Made by a program: the position numbers and the translations under genes
The notes under the pieces: generated by a model
Told to the model about the DNA's origin: nothing
Databases searched by the model: none
The model's input: only the letters and a program-made list of their open reading frames with translations
Source of the DNA: Roseiarcus sp963794655
GTDB taxonomy: Bacteria > Pseudomonadota > Alphaproteobacteria > Rhizobiales > Beijerinckiaceae
NCBI GenBank assembly: GCA_963794655.1
Contig: CAWCEV010000006.1
Location: 434,001-498,000 of the forward strand
Length of the DNA: 64,000 bases
Direction: 5' to 3'
In this document: in pieces, positions 17,647 through 26,626 of the stretch
Position numbering within the stretch: the first letter of the stretch is position 1
Layout of the letters: each line of letters starts with the position of its first letter

Positions 17647-17913
17647 ATGCTGCCGACCGTTCAAGCCATAGGAAAGCTCATGCCAGCGCCGGTCCTGACC
17701 CGCATCATCGATCACGCCTGCGGCCCGCTTCGGGAGCGCCTCGAAAGGCGGCAGGCGCCGCCCCGGCGCATGCTCGTGCATCCGGATGCTTTCGACGTCA
17801 TTGCCGCCATACGACGTCAGGAGATCGTGGACGGCCTGCCGCTGATGCTTCTGGGCCTCGAACTGGCGCCGGCGGAGACTGTTCCGATGGACGGTTTCAA
17901 GTTCGAGGACTGA
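17647..17913 (+). CDS. Small conserved-context protein of unknown function
   Basis: An 88-residue frame beginning 6 bp after the SDR stop. It is rich in Arg, Pro and hydrophobic residues (DHACGPLRERLERRQAPPRR, then MLVHPDAFDVIAAIRRQEIVDGLPLMLLGLEL). No signal peptide, membrane segment or metal motif is evident. Its codon use resembles the neighbours, and it fills the space before operator 3, so it is probably translated with the operon. I do not recognise a family. An accessory subunit or coupling protein of the oxygenase system is only a guess. Confidence 0.5.
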   Translation: MLPTVQAIGKLMPAPVLTRIIDHACGPLRERLERRQAPPRRMLVHPDAFDVIAAIRRQEIVDGLPLMLLGLELAPAETVPMDGFKFED

Positions 17914-17936
17914 CGAGGGTCGTGCGGTCGAAACGG

Positions 17937-17976
17937 TTGACGTAACACGGCGGTTCGCTCATGTTCCGTGGAAGAT
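17937..17976 (+). promoter_or_regulatory. Promoter with operator 3 (ATGTTCC-GT-GGAAGAT)
   Basis: Left arm 17961-17967, right arm 17970-17976, one mismatch between arms. TTGACG (17937-17942) stands 18 bp before the palindrome, the same layout as sites 1, 2 and 6. It precedes the Liv-type importer operon by 68 bp. Confidence 0.65.
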
Positions 17977-18044
17977 AAAGCCGGGCGCCTGCGACGGCCC
18001 CGCTAGACATTGCCCGCGCCGAGCGGGAAGGAGGAATACGCCCC

Positions 18045-19221
18045 ATGTGGAGAACTGTCTTTTCTGCGGCCCTGTTCGCCGTGTCACTCGCAGGCGCCCC
18101 GGCTTTTGCCGACGAAACCATCAAATACGGCATTGTCGGGCCGATGAGCGGGCCTTTCGCTGTGATGGGCGACAACTGGCGCCAGGGCCTTGAGGCCTAT
18201 ATTGCTCAGCACGGCGACACGTTCGGCGGACGCAAAATCGAGATCATCTACCGCGACACAGGCGCCGACGCGAGCAAAGCCAAGCAGCTTGTGCAGGAAC
18301 TGGTCGTTCGCGACAAAGTCTCTTTCCTCGGCGGGTTCGGGCTAACGCCCGAGGCGGCCGCTTCAGCGCCGGTGATCAACAGCGCCAAGATACCGGCTTT
18401 TCTGTTCCATACCGCCTCGCCCGCCTTGATGACGCAGTCGCCCTATTTCGTGCGCATGGGCCAGAACATCGGGACCAACGCGGAGGTTGCGGCGGCGTGG
18501 GCGCTGAAAAACGGCAAGAAGACCGCCTATGTCGCGGTTGCGGACTACGCGCCGGGCATCAACGTCCTCGACGCCTTCAAGAAATACTTCTTGGCGCATG
18601 GAGGAACGATCGTCGGCGAGGACCGCATTCCTCTGAACACGGTCGATTTCTCGCCCTTCGCCGAACGGATCGCTGCCGCCAAACCCGACGTCGTGCCCAT
18701 GTTTATTCCGCCAGGGTCGCCCGCGGTCGGCTTCGTCAAGGCGCTCGCCGCCCGCGGCGTGATGAAAGATTTCGACTGTGATCGGGGAGGGGGAGGCGGA
18801 GGATCCGGATCTTCACCTGTTCGACGATTCGGTCAAAGGCTTTCACTCTTCGATCTACTATTCCTCAACCGAGGAGACGCCGGAGAACAAGGCGTTCATA
18901 GCGGCGCTGCAGGCGAAGTTCGGCCCTCAGACGCTCGCCAGCACCTTCACTGTCGGCGCCTATGATTCGATGGGCGTCATCGCCATGCTGCTCGAGAAAC
19001 AGGCGGGCCAGCCGCTCGACAGCGCGAAGGAGATGGAGCTGATCAAGGGCTTCAGCTGGGCGAGCCCGCGCGGCAAAGTGACGTTTGACCCGAGTTCGCG
19101 CGAGCCGATCGAGGATTTCATGATCCGCGAGGTGCGCCCGGTTGAGGGCGGCGGATATCGCAATGTGATTGTCGACAGGTTTCCCCAGGTAAACCCCGCG
19201 ACCTTCGCCTCCGGCGGCTGA
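18045..19221 (+). pseudogene. Liv-type ABC substrate-binding protein, interrupted by a frameshift
   Basis: The first frame gives a signal peptide (MWRTVFSAALFAVSLAGAPAFA) and the N-terminal two-thirds of a branched-chain/aromatic-acid binding protein (IKYGIVGPMSGPFAVMG..., about 245 residues to MKDFD). At 18777 the similarity jumps one base into the frame VIGEGEAEDPDLHLFDDS, which runs normally to the stop at 19221. Removing one base (18777) would restore a protein of about 391 residues. The break lies in a surface stretch near a G-rich run. All four other Liv genes are intact, so this is either a recent inactivating mutation or a base-calling error. The ligand is probably the substrate of the oxygenase pathway, since the site-3 operator precedes it. 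Confidence 0.85.
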
Positions 19222-19259
19222 CCAGCTTCGCCTGGCGCGCTTCGACGGAGAAATGAAGC

Positions 19260-20135
19260 ATGAAGAGCGTTCTGTCGGCCGGGGCCTTCATCGCGCTCTA
19301 TGGCGTCTCCTACGGGTTCGTGCTGTTCACGATCGCGATCGGCCTCGTCGTGACGATGGGGCTCATGCGTGTGATCAACCTGGCGCACGGGGCCTTCGCG
19401 GTGATCGGGGGCTACCTCACGGTCGCGCTCATGCATTCGGGTCTGCCTTATATTCCCGCGCTCGCTGGCGCGGTCGTCGTCGTCGCCGCATTGGGGATCG
19501 CGCTCGAGCGCACGATCTTCGTTCATCTTTATGGCGCGCCCGACCTCGATCAGGTTCTGATGACGCTTGGCGTCAATTTCGTCGTCATCGCGGCGCTTAC
19601 CCTGATCTTCGGCCCGAACCTTTTTCCGATGACGCAGCCACAATTCCTTCGCGGCGACGTCGATCTCGGCTTCCGGACTTTCGAGGTCTATCGCGTCTTT
19701 ATCGTTGTGGTCGGCGGGCTGATCGCAGCCTTCGTCTATCTCGGCTTCGAGCGCACCAACTTTGGCGCACGTCTGCGGGCGGCGGTCGACAACCGCACCA
19801 TGGCGCAGGCGACGGGCGTCGACGTCGGCAAATTGTTCTCGCTATCCTTCGCGATCGGCGGCGCGCTCGCCGCACTCGGCGGCGCGCTCGGCGCGGGGAT
19901 GCTGCCGCTTGAGCCCTTCTATCCGCTGAAATATCTCGTGCTTGTTCTGATCATCGTCGCGCTTTCAGGCGCGGGCAACGTACGCGCCGCGCTGGCCGCC
20001 GCGATCCTGGTCGGGGTCGTCGACACCGCAGGGCGGTTTCTTCTGCCGGAGATCGGCGGCTTCGTCATCTATCTCCTCCTCATCGTGCTCGTCGTCTGGC
20101 GGGGGGACGGCATCCTTGCCGGGAGAACGGCATGA
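19260..20135 (+). CDS. Branched-chain-type ABC transporter permease (LivH family)
   Basis: Membrane permease of 291 residues. It has hydrophobic segments throughout and the LivH-family stretches MRVINLAHGAFAVIGGY, QVLMTLGVNFVVIA, ERTNFGARLRAAVDNRTMAQATGVDV and VLVLIIVALSGAGNVRAALAAAILVG. It pairs with the next gene as the transmembrane heterodimer of a Liv-type importer. A GACGGAGAAATGAAGC leader precedes the ATG. It overlaps the next start by ATGA. Importers of this family with oxygenase neighbours commonly carry aromatic carboxylates. Confidence 0.92.
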   Translation: MKSVLSAGAFIALYGVSYGFVLFTIAIGLVVTMGLMRVINLAHGAFAVIGGYLTVALMHSGLPYIPALAGAVVVVAALGIALERTIFVHLYGAPDLDQVLMTLGVNFVVIAALTLIFGPNLFPMTQPQFLRGDVDLGFRTFEVYRVFIVVVGGLIAAFVYLGFERTNFGARLRAAVDNRTMAQATGVDVGKLFSLSFAIGGALAALGGALGAGMLPLEPFYPLKYLVLVLIIVALSGAGNVRAALAAAILVGVVDTAGRFLLPEIGGFVIYLLLIVLVVWRGDGILAGRTA

Positions 20136-21121
20136 CGATCGAGGTCAAGGGCTCACCTGCGCTCGAGCGCGCGCGCTTCCGCTGGGGCGAGGCCGCGCCG
20201 CTGCTCGTTGGCGTCGCATGCTTCTTCCTCTTTCCGAACTATCTCGTCTTCGGCGCTTCCGTACTGACAATGGCTTTGTTCACCGTATCGCTCGATCTCA
20301 TCATCGGCTTTGCGGGTGTGCTGACCCTCGGTCACGGCGTCTTCTATGGCCTCGGCGCCTACGCTGCGGGGCTGTTTGCGCTGCACGGCCTGAATGAGCC
20401 GATCTCGGACGCAGTGCTGAGCGCCCTCTTCGCAGCTGCCATCGCGGCGATTGTCGCGCCGTTTGTTCTACGGCTCCGCGGGCTCAGACTCATCATGGTG
20501 ACGCTCGCGCTGGCCTCGATCGCGCTCGAGGTCGCAAACAAGGCCGATGGGCTGACCGGTGGCCACGACGGCCTTCAGGGGCTCGTAATCGCGCCGATAT
20601 TCGGCCGTTTCGAATGGCCGCTCGACGGCTCGACCAGCTATCTTTACGCGCTTGCCTGGTTGGTCGTTTGCCTCTTTGCGGCGAGAACCATCGTGGCGTC
20701 GCCCTTCGGTCTCGCGCTTCAGGGCATCCGCGAGAACGAGATCCGCATGCGCGTGATGGGCTCGCCGGTCCAGACGCAGCTTGCGATCGCCTACGCGGTC
20801 AGCGCGTTCGCGGCGGGGCTTGCCGGCGCCATTGCGACCGAGACGAACGCCTTTGTGTCGCTCGACGTTTTGAGCCTCGATGTGTCGATCTACGCGCTGG
20901 CGATGCTGGTGCTCGGCGGAATCTGCCGGGTCTATGGGGCGGTTCTCGGAACGGTCGTCTACATGGGCGTGCAATATTTCACCCAGGAGTTGAACGCTTC
21001 TTATTGGATGTTCGCCATCGGCCTCCTGCTCATCGTCGTCGTGCGTTTCGCCCGCGGGGGGCTGCTCGGCGCGGCGAGCGCGGTCTGGCTGAGGTTGGCC
21101 GGCGGAGCGACGACGGCGTGA
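20132..21121 (+). CDS. Branched-chain-type ABC transporter permease (LivM family)
   Basis: Second permease, 329 residues, with the LivM hallmarks LIIGFAGVLTLGHGVFYGLGAYAAG, LRLRGLRLIMVTLALASIALEVANKADGLTGGHDGLQG, and GLALQGIRENEIRMRVMGSPV. It is translationally coupled on both sides: ATGA with the LivH gene and GTGA with the LivG gene. Confidence 0.92.
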   Translation: MTIEVKGSPALERARFRWGEAAPLLVGVACFFLFPNYLVFGASVLTMALFTVSLDLIIGFAGVLTLGHGVFYGLGAYAAGLFALHGLNEPISDAVLSALFAAAIAAIVAPFVLRLRGLRLIMVTLALASIALEVANKADGLTGGHDGLQGLVIAPIFGRFEWPLDGSTSYLYALAWLVVCLFAARTIVASPFGLALQGIRENEIRMRVMGSPVQTQLAIAYAVSAFAAGLAGAIATETNAFVSLDVLSLDVSIYALAMLVLGGICRVYGAVLGTVVYMGVQYFTQELNASYWMFAIGLLLIVVVRFARGGLLGAASAVWLRLAGGATTA

Positions 21122-21897
21122 GCGACGTCGCGCTCGAAACCCGGGACCTGATCAAGCGCTATGGCGGCCTGACGGTCACGAACGGCGTCTCACTCAGCCT
21201 GAAGCAGGGCGCGCGCCACGCTTTGATCGGCCCGAACGGGGCGGGCAAGACCACGCTGGTCGGCCTGCTTTCCGGCACGATACAGCCAACCTCCGGAAGC
21301 GTGGGTCTGTTCGATCGCGACGTCACGCGTCTCAGCCCCGCTGCCCGAACGAAGCTCGGCCTCGTGCGCACGTTTCAGATCACGAGCCTCTTTCCGGGGC
21401 TCAGCGTGCTCGAAAACCTCTATCTCGCGATCAGCGAGCGGCGCGGCGAGAGCCTTAACCTTTGGCGCGCTGCGATCAAGCGCAAGGACGTCCTCGCCGA
21501 GGCGGAACAACTCCTGATCGAGTTTCGTCTGACGGGCGTCGCCGGCAAGCAGGTAGCGCTGCTCGCCTATGGTCAACAGCGTCTCGTCGAGATCGCGCTC
21601 GCGCTGGCGCTCGAGCCGAAGGTGCTGCTGCTCGACGAGCCCGCGGCCGGCATCCCGAGTGGCGAGACGGGCGTCCTGATCGAGGCGATGGATCGCCTGC
21701 CGCCTTCGATCACGGTCTTGATCATCGAGCACGACATGACGCTCGTCCGGCAGTTCGCGAAGGACGCGACCGTTCTCGTGCAGGGCGCGGTCGTCGCGAC
21801 CGGAACGGTCAGCGACATCCTCAATTCGAGCGTGGTGCGGGAGGTCTATCTCGGCTCCGCGGCGGCGAGGACAACCGGTGCGCGCCTCGATGCTTGA
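21118..21897 (+). CDS. Branched-chain-type ABC transporter ATPase (LivG family)
   Basis: Cytoplasmic ATPase of 259 residues: Walker A GPNGAGKTT (about residues 37-45), Q-loop RTFQITSLFP, Walker B VLLLDEPAAGIP and H-loop IIEHDMTLV. The signature motif is LAYGQQRLVEIALAL, with Ala-Tyr where LSYG is most common. The GTG start at 21118 overlaps the LivM stop. The frame that extends upstream to 20614 is a shadow of LivM. It ends inside the start of the LivF gene (20-bp overlap). Confidence 0.92.
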   Translation: MSDVALETRDLIKRYGGLTVTNGVSLSLKQGARHALIGPNGAGKTTLVGLLSGTIQPTSGSVGLFDRDVTRLSPAARTKLGLVRTFQITSLFPGLSVLENLYLAISERRGESLNLWRAAIKRKDVLAEAEQLLIEFRLTGVAGKQVALLAYGQQRLVEIALALALEPKVLLLDEPAAGIPSGETGVLIEAMDRLPPSITVLIIEHDMTLVRQFAKDATVLVQGAVVATGTVSDILNSSVVREVYLGSAAARTTGARLDA

Positions 21898-22585
21898 ACT
21901 TGTCGGGGTCACGGGCGGATGGGGGCCGACCACGATCGTCGAAGAGGTGTCGATGACGGTCGACATCGGCGAGACGGTCGGCGTCATCGGTCGCAACGGG
22001 GTCGGCAAATCAACTTTGATGGAGCTGATCGTCGGCCGCGCGCAGATGACCGCGGGCGCGATCCTGCTTGGCGGCAAGGATGTCTCGGCGCTGCCGATTC
22101 ACAAGCGCGCGCGGCTCGGCCTCGGCTACGTCCCTCAGGAGCGCGAGGTGTTCGCAAGCCTCACCGTGCGCGAGCATCTGATGATTTCGCAGCAGAATGG
22201 CCGGTGGAACCGCGACGGCGTGCTCGGCCTCTTTCCGCCGCTCGCCGAACGCATGGAGCATCGCGCGGCGACGCTGTCGGGCGGCGAACAGCAGATGCTG
22301 GCGATCGCCCGAGCGCTTCTCGGCAACCCGACGGTTCTTCTGCTCGATGAGCCTTCGGAAGGGCTGGCGCCGGTCGTTGTCGAGCGGCTCGTCGAGAACC
22401 TGAGGACGCTGACGGAGGATCGGTCGATGGCGATCCTCCTGGTCGAGCAGCGTATCGATCTCGCGCTCAACCTCTCGGACCGCTACATCATCGTGGACCG
22501 CGGCTGCATCGTCCAGCGGGGGCCGACCGCCGACCTTCGCCGCCGGCAGGACGAACTGCCGGCGATGATGGGGCTCGACGCCTGA
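21878..22585 (+). CDS. Branched-chain-type ABC transporter ATPase (LivF family)
   Basis: Second ATPase, about 235 residues: Walker A GRNGVGKST, LGYVPQEREVFASLTVREHL, signature LSGGEQQMLAIARAL, Walker B VLLLDEPSEGLAP and the H-loop region ILLVEQRIDLAL. The start is GTG 21878 or ATG 21890, both inside the end of LivG. It ends 9 bp from the convergent stop of the Rieske oxygenase at 22595, leaving no room for a private terminator. Confidence 0.92.
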   Translation: MRASMLELVGVTGGWGPTTIVEEVSMTVDIGETVGVIGRNGVGKSTLMELIVGRAQMTAGAILLGGKDVSALPIHKRARLGLGYVPQEREVFASLTVREHLMISQQNGRWNRDGVLGLFPPLAERMEHRAATLSGGEQQMLAIARALLGNPTVLLLDEPSEGLAPVVVERLVENLRTLTEDRSMAILLVEQRIDLALNLSDRYIIVDRGCIVQRGPTADLRRRQDELPAMMGLDA

Positions 22586-22594
22586 GTCGAACCC

Positions 22595-23884
22595 TCAGCT
22601 GACGGCGGCGAGGGGCGTGGCCTTGTAGTGGCCGGGGACGAGCTTCCGCCAGTCGTCGCCGAGCTCGAGCCGCGCGTTGGTCCCCACGACATTAGCGAGC
22701 GAGACGCGATAGCCGAGAGGCTCTCCGCCGTCGCGAACGCGCTTTGCCGACTTGATCAGGTGCCGGTAGAGATGGGCGATGGCGAGATCGGCCGTCGACA
22801 GCCGCTCCTTCGAGCGGTCGCGTAACGGGCCCGCCGATACGCAGACCAGCGAATCCTCGAGCGCGAGCGTCGGCACGCCGGTGAAGTGTCCCGCGCGCAT
22901 CAGAGCACGGTCCTGGCGGAAGCCGTTCTCGCGCCGCATCCGGCTGGGTCCGTCGAACGTCGCGCGCGTTTGGCCGTAGGCCTCCAGCGTCTCCTGATCG
23001 AAGCCGATCATCTTGAGCTGCTGCGCACGGAGCGGGTCCTGTCCGTAAAGCTTCTTTCCGTCCCAGGACAGCGTGTAGAAGGCCGTCTTCGTATCGGTCA
23101 TCGGCACGCAGCCGACGACGATATCGCCGTTGGGATTGAGAACCCAGAAGGGCGCGACCAGGGCGGTCACGCGCGTTTCCGCCTTGCCGTCTATCACCCG
23201 GATAGCCGCGTAATGGACGCCGAACTCAGTCTCTTCGGATTCGATCCGCGGCGCCGCGTCGAACTTCATATGGCTCGTCGCCTGGGCGAAGTTGATCTCG
23301 CTCCCCGCCGCGCGCTTGAGCGAGGTGCTGTGGAGCAGGGTGAGATGCGAGCTGTCGAGCAGGCCCTCGAGCATCTGCACATAGTTGCAGCCGTTGACCT
23401 GAATGGTCGCGAGCCGCGTCTCCGGCTCGCTGTTCAGCCAGGGGAAGTCCGAAAAGGGCGGCGCCTTGTCGGCCGCGCCGAGATAGGCCCAGATGAAGCC
23501 GCCGGCTTCCCGAACAGGGTACGCCTTCGCCTTGAAGCGCTCCTTGAAATGCGGATCGGCGACGTTCGGCGTCTCCAGCACCGTTCCGTCCGTGCCGAAC
23601 AGCCAGCCGTGATAGAGGCAGCGCACGCCGCAGCTCTCGACGCGGCCGATCGTCAGAGACGCGCCACGATGGCAGCAATATTCGTCGAGGAGGCCCACTG
23701 TCCCGCTGCTGTCGCGGAAGGCGACTAGGCTCTCTCCGAGAAGCTCGATGTGGATGGGATCGCCGCCGGGCTCGGGAAGCTCCGCGCTGAGGCAGGCGGG
23801 AACCCAGAAGCGCCGCATCGCCTCGCCCATCGGCGTGCCCGCGCCGACCCGGCACATCAGTTCGTTGTCTTCGAAGGGAACCAT
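22595..23884 (-). CDS. Rieske [2Fe-2S] oxygenase, alpha subunit (second copy)
   Basis: Oxygenase of 429 residues closely related to the one at 14486. Rieske ligands are Cys70, His72, Cys89 and His92. The mononuclear iron site is Asp177-x2-His180-x4-His185 (LLDSSHLTLLHS), with a later LEDSLVCVSAGPL. It starts at ATG 23884, behind GGGAGGAGCGTC. It has no reductase gene of its own and probably draws electrons from the protein encoded at 15795. Operator 4 lies 39 bp upstream of the start. Convergent with the Liv operon. Confidence 0.9.
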   Translation of the reverse strand: MVPFEDNELMCRVGAGTPMGEAMRRFWVPACLSAELPEPGGDPIHIELLGESLVAFRDSSGTVGLLDEYCCHRGASLTIGRVESCGVRCLYHGWLFGTDGTVLETPNVADPHFKERFKAKAYPVREAGGFIWAYLGAADKAPPFSDFPWLNSEPETRLATIQVNGCNYVQMLEGLLDSSHLTLLHSTSLKRAAGSEINFAQATSHMKFDAAPRIESEETEFGVHYAAIRVIDGKAETRVTALVAPFWVLNPNGDIVVGCVPMTDTKTAFYTLSWDGKKLYGQDPLRAQQLKMIGFDQETLEAYGQTRATFDGPSRMRRENGFRQDRALMRAGHFTGVPTLALEDSLVCVSAGPLRDRSKERLSTADLAIAHLYRHLIKSAKRVRDGGEPLGYRVSLANVVGTNARLELGDDWRKLVPGHYKATPLAAVS

Positions 23885-23922
23885 GACGCTCCTCCCTGGC
23901 TCGCCCTGTCGGCCGGACGATA

Positions 23923-23963
23923 ATCTTCCAGAGAAGATCAAACCAAATGCGCGCTGGTGTCAA
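23923..23963 (-). promoter_or_regulatory. Promoter with operator 4 (ATCTTCC-AG-AGAAGAT on the plus strand)
   Basis: Arms at 23923-23929 and 23932-23938 with one mismatch. On the minus strand TTGACA (plus coordinates 23958-23963) lies about 20 bp upstream of the palindrome, matching the geometry of sites 1-3 and 6. It controls the Rieske oxygenase starting at 23884. Confidence 0.7.
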
Positions 23964-23980
23964 GCGCCTCTCGCGTCGCC

Positions 23981-25030
23981 TCAGGCTTCGGCGAGGGAGG
24001 GCGCAGGCGCTCCCCCTTCTCCGAGCGATGCGAGCTCCGGCATGACCTTTGACGCGAATAGTTCGAGCGAGTGGCGGGCTACGTCGTGGCGCATGCCTCC
24101 GAAGACGAAGGAGCCGCTGAGGAACGTGACCTTGGCGCGGGCGATCTGCTCATAGAGCTTCGCGGCGACCGTCTCTGGCCGGCCGGCGATCGCGAGCCCG
24201 CTTTCAAGCAGAGGCTCGACTTCCGGCGGCAGCTTCGCGTTGGCGGGTTGGCCCCCAAGCTTTTTCCAGAGGAGAATGAAGCTATCGTAAAAAGCGACCC
24301 AGGCTTTTCGGGCGATGGTCTCGGCCTCCGCGTCCGTATCCGCGACGACGACGTACCGGTTCATGCCGATGAGCGGCATGGTCTCTGCGTTCCGATGCGC
24401 CTTGGCGAAGGCCTCGCGGTAGCCCGCGGCCACCGCGGTCACGCGCTCAATCGGACCGCCCGCAATGACATTGTAGCCGTTCTGCGCCGGCCAAACCGCC
24501 GACTCGGGCGAAGCGGATGCGTACCAGATCGGCGGGTGGGGGCGCTGGAAGGGCCTGACGGCGAGGGGCACGTCGTCGAACTGCCAGCGGCCGCTATGAT
24601 TGACCTTGCCCGCGGTCACGCCCTGCATGACGACGTCGAACGCCTCGCGGTGGATCTCGGCGGCCTCCTCGGGACGAACGCCGAGAAAGCGGATCTCGTG
24701 AGGCGAGGCGCCGCGCCCGACGCCGAATTCGAAACGGCCGCGACTTAATTGATCGAGCATGCAGATCTCTTCGGCGAGGCGAATGGGATTGTAGATCGGC
24801 AGCAGGTAGACGAGCGGGCCGAGGCGGATACGCTTCGTCCGCTGGGCGACGGCGGAGAGCCAGACGCTCGGGGAGGGCGTAAGGCTGAGCGGCGTGCCGT
24901 GGTGTTCGCTGACCTGATAGATGTGGAAGCCGCTCCGGTCGCAAAGCTCGATCAGCTCCAGGCGCTTCTCGTATTGCTCGTGCGGCGGCAGGCCGCTGGC
25001 GTCATTCTGATCGAAAAGGCCGAATTTCAT
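23981..25030 (-). CDS. LLM-class flavin-dependent oxidoreductase (luciferase-like monooxygenase)
   Basis: Protein of 349 residues of the bacterial luciferase fold. It has MKFGLFDQND at the N-terminus, YQVSEHHGTPLSLTPSP, RIRLGPLVYLLPIYNPIRLAEE, LSRGRFEFGVGRG and PPIWYASASPESA. Such enzymes use reduced flavin (FMNH2 from a separate reductase, or F420) to oxidise organic substrates. The ATG at 25030 is preceded by GCGGAGACGCGCC. No copy of the operator lies in the 307-bp gap to the MarR-type gene, so it may be controlled separately. The substrate is unknown; a step next to the Rieske reactions is plausible. Confidence 0.88.
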   Translation of the reverse strand: MKFGLFDQNDASGLPPHEQYEKRLELIELCDRSGFHIYQVSEHHGTPLSLTPSPSVWLSAVAQRTKRIRLGPLVYLLPIYNPIRLAEEICMLDQLSRGRFEFGVGRGASPHEIRFLGVRPEEAAEIHREAFDVVMQGVTAGKVNHSGRWQFDDVPLAVRPFQRPHPPIWYASASPESAVWPAQNGYNVIAGGPIERVTAVAAGYREAFAKAHRNAETMPLIGMNRYVVVADTDAEAETIARKAWVAFYDSFILLWKKLGGQPANAKLPPEVEPLLESGLAIAGRPETVAAKLYEQIARAKVTFLSGSFVFGGMRHDVARHSLELFASKVMPELASLGEGGAPAPSLAEA

Positions 25031-25337
25031 GGCGCGTCTCCGCTAGTTCTCAGACTTGGGCGCGCAGGCTGAAACAGCTGGAAGGTGTTTCCTGCGGATG
25101 TTCGAAGGTGTGGACGGCTCAGTGCGCGTCATGTCGCGCTGCGAGCCGGAGCTAGGCGTTTTCGATCCGACGCGCAACAAGGCGCTGGTATCTCAATTTC
25201 TCGAGATCGTCGATACGGTGTCGAAGATGATCTATTTCGGCGCATATGACCGTTTGCCGCGCAACTTTAGAATCAGTCTTCCTTGCGTTCCAGCTTCAGG
25301 CTGCTATCACTCCCGACACCACACGGAATTCGAGACG

Positions 25338-25967
25338 ATGCCGCGTCCCAGAGTCGAGCACACGAGAAGCCACGCGAGTGAGGTCGCCGAGTTGCTGAAA
25401 CGCGAGCGGCCGGATCTCGATCCGAGCGACTACCTCTATCTGGTCTATGTGCAGCGGGTGGGACGCATCCTCGAGACGGTCGACGATCGTCATTGCCGAA
25501 CGGAGTTCGGGATCAGCGCCTCTGACATGCGCGTGCTTTTTGCCCTGCGCCGCGCGGGGCCGGGCTATGCGCTGCGGCCCACTGAATTGTTCCGATCGCT
25601 GCTAGTCACCTCCGGCGCGATCACAAAGCAGGTGGATAGGCTGGCGGTGCTAGGCTACGTCGATCGATTGCCAGGACCCCCTAAGAGCGGCGGTTTTCTG
25701 ATTCGGCTAACGGCGAAGGGAAAGCGGACTGCCGATCAGGCGATGACCTCCCTTGTCAATTCCTCGGTCGCTTCGATCCATCGGCTAACGCGCAAGGAGC
25801 GGGATACTCTTTGCGTCGTCCTCGAAAAGGTGCTCCTCGATCTGGAAGAGCGCCTCCGCAACCCTCCGAAGGCCGCCTTGCGCCGTTCCCTCGCAGCCGC
25901 CGCCCCACCAGAAACGCGCACGAAGCTCAACGGAGCGAAAGGCGCGCAGCAGCGTGCGACCTCGTAG
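25338..25967 (+). CDS. MarR-family transcriptional regulator
   Basis: Winged-helix regulator of 209 residues: helices around SDYLYLVYVQRVGRILE, recognition region LRPTELFRSLLVTSGAITKQVDRLAVLGYVDR, and the wing PPKSGGFLIRLTAKGKRTAD. A basic, Ala/Pro-rich tail (about 40 residues) is unusual. The start at ATG 25338 fits the family; the frame stays open to 25056, so a longer N-terminus is possible. The ribosome site is poor. It is the only DNA-binding protein inside the operator-defined region and is the best candidate for the factor that recognises the repeated palindrome, although no such site lies before its own gene. Nothing else is recognised in 25031-25337. Confidence 0.82.
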   Translation: MPRPRVEHTRSHASEVAELLKRERPDLDPSDYLYLVYVQRVGRILETVDDRHCRTEFGISASDMRVLFALRRAGPGYALRPTELFRSLLVTSGAITKQVDRLAVLGYVDRLPGPPKSGGFLIRLTAKGKRTADQAMTSLVNSSVASIHRLTRKERDTLCVVLEKVLLDLEERLRNPPKAALRRSLAAAAPPETRTKLNGAKGAQQRATS

Positions 25968-25969
25968 CG

Positions 25970-26260
25970 TCAGGTCGCGGGCAGGATAGCTATCCTGAGG
26001 TCCGCTGATTGCTTTCGACGCTCGCGCAAAGGCTTGTACTCCTCGCTCTCCTGCCAGGCCCGAAAATCGGCTTCCGATGGCCAGCGTTGGACCACAAGCG
26101 GGCCGACGGGGTCACCTTCAAAAGACGACCCGCCTCGGCCGATCACAACGCCGCCTCGCTCAATCATCTGCTTGCGCGCCTCGGCCTGATAAGCCGCGAG
26201 TCCCGCTGGGTCGCGAACAGCGCGAACCTCGACGAGGACGAGAACTTCCGCACCTGACAA
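25970..26260 (-). CDS. DUF1330-like small protein
   Basis: A 96-residue protein resembling the DUF1330 dimeric ferredoxin-like fold: VLVLVEVRAVRDPAGLAAYQAEA at the N-terminus, then GGVVIGRGGSSFEGD, VVQRWPSEADFRAWQESEEYKPLRERR. Function of the family is unknown; members often sit in degradation clusters. The start appears to be TTG at 26260, about 8 bp after AAAGGGGG. It converges with the MarR-type gene with a gap of 2 bp. Confidence 0.7.
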   Translation of the reverse strand: MSGAEVLVLVEVRAVRDPAGLAAYQAEARKQMIERGGVVIGRGGSSFEGDPVGPLVVQRWPSEADFRAWQESEEYKPLRERRKQSADLRIAILPAT

Positions 26261-26626
26261 GTTCGTTTCCCCCTTTCTTCATTTGAATATCTTCCTCGAC
26301 AGTATATCCCGCGCGCTATGCGGTTCAAGGCCGGGGAAGGCTTCGCTGCGCTTTCGAATCCCGCTTCGTTCAAGTCTCCGCCGGCCCACGGAATGGAACC
26401 GTTTCAGGCGGCGCAGCGTGGAACGCGGTGAGGTGTCCTGCCCGGAAATTCCTCGTGGCATGAGGCCCCGCCGTCGGCGCGGGTCGTCGGGTGACTTTCA
26501 GGGGCAGGGAGGAGCGGCGCTGGCGCGAGGGCCCCTCCTGCTCCGCCCTCACGATCACGTCATCTCTTCATACTGCAGATGAGATCCAACGTTGAGGATC
26601 CGCCGCCGATGGTGGTGTGACGAGCG
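26261..26626. other. 366-bp non-coding stretch
   Basis: No frame here shows a family. A GC-rich imperfect hairpin (about 26504-26541, GCAGGGAGG against CCCCTCCTGC) lies about 90 bp after the stop of the VOC-type gene read leftward and could end its transcript. An ATCTTCC half-site at 26290-26296 has no matching partner arm. Confidence 0.4.

Noticed and set aside
18778..19221. Second half of the Liv-type binding protein as an independent gene from GTG 18778
   Set aside because: It is the exact continuation of the preceding protein and has no signal peptide; a frameshifted single gene is the better reading.
26283..26310. ATATCTTCC as an eighth copy of the palindromic operator
   Set aside because: Only the left arm is present; the facing sequence (GACAGTAT) does not pair, so it is counted as a chance half-site.
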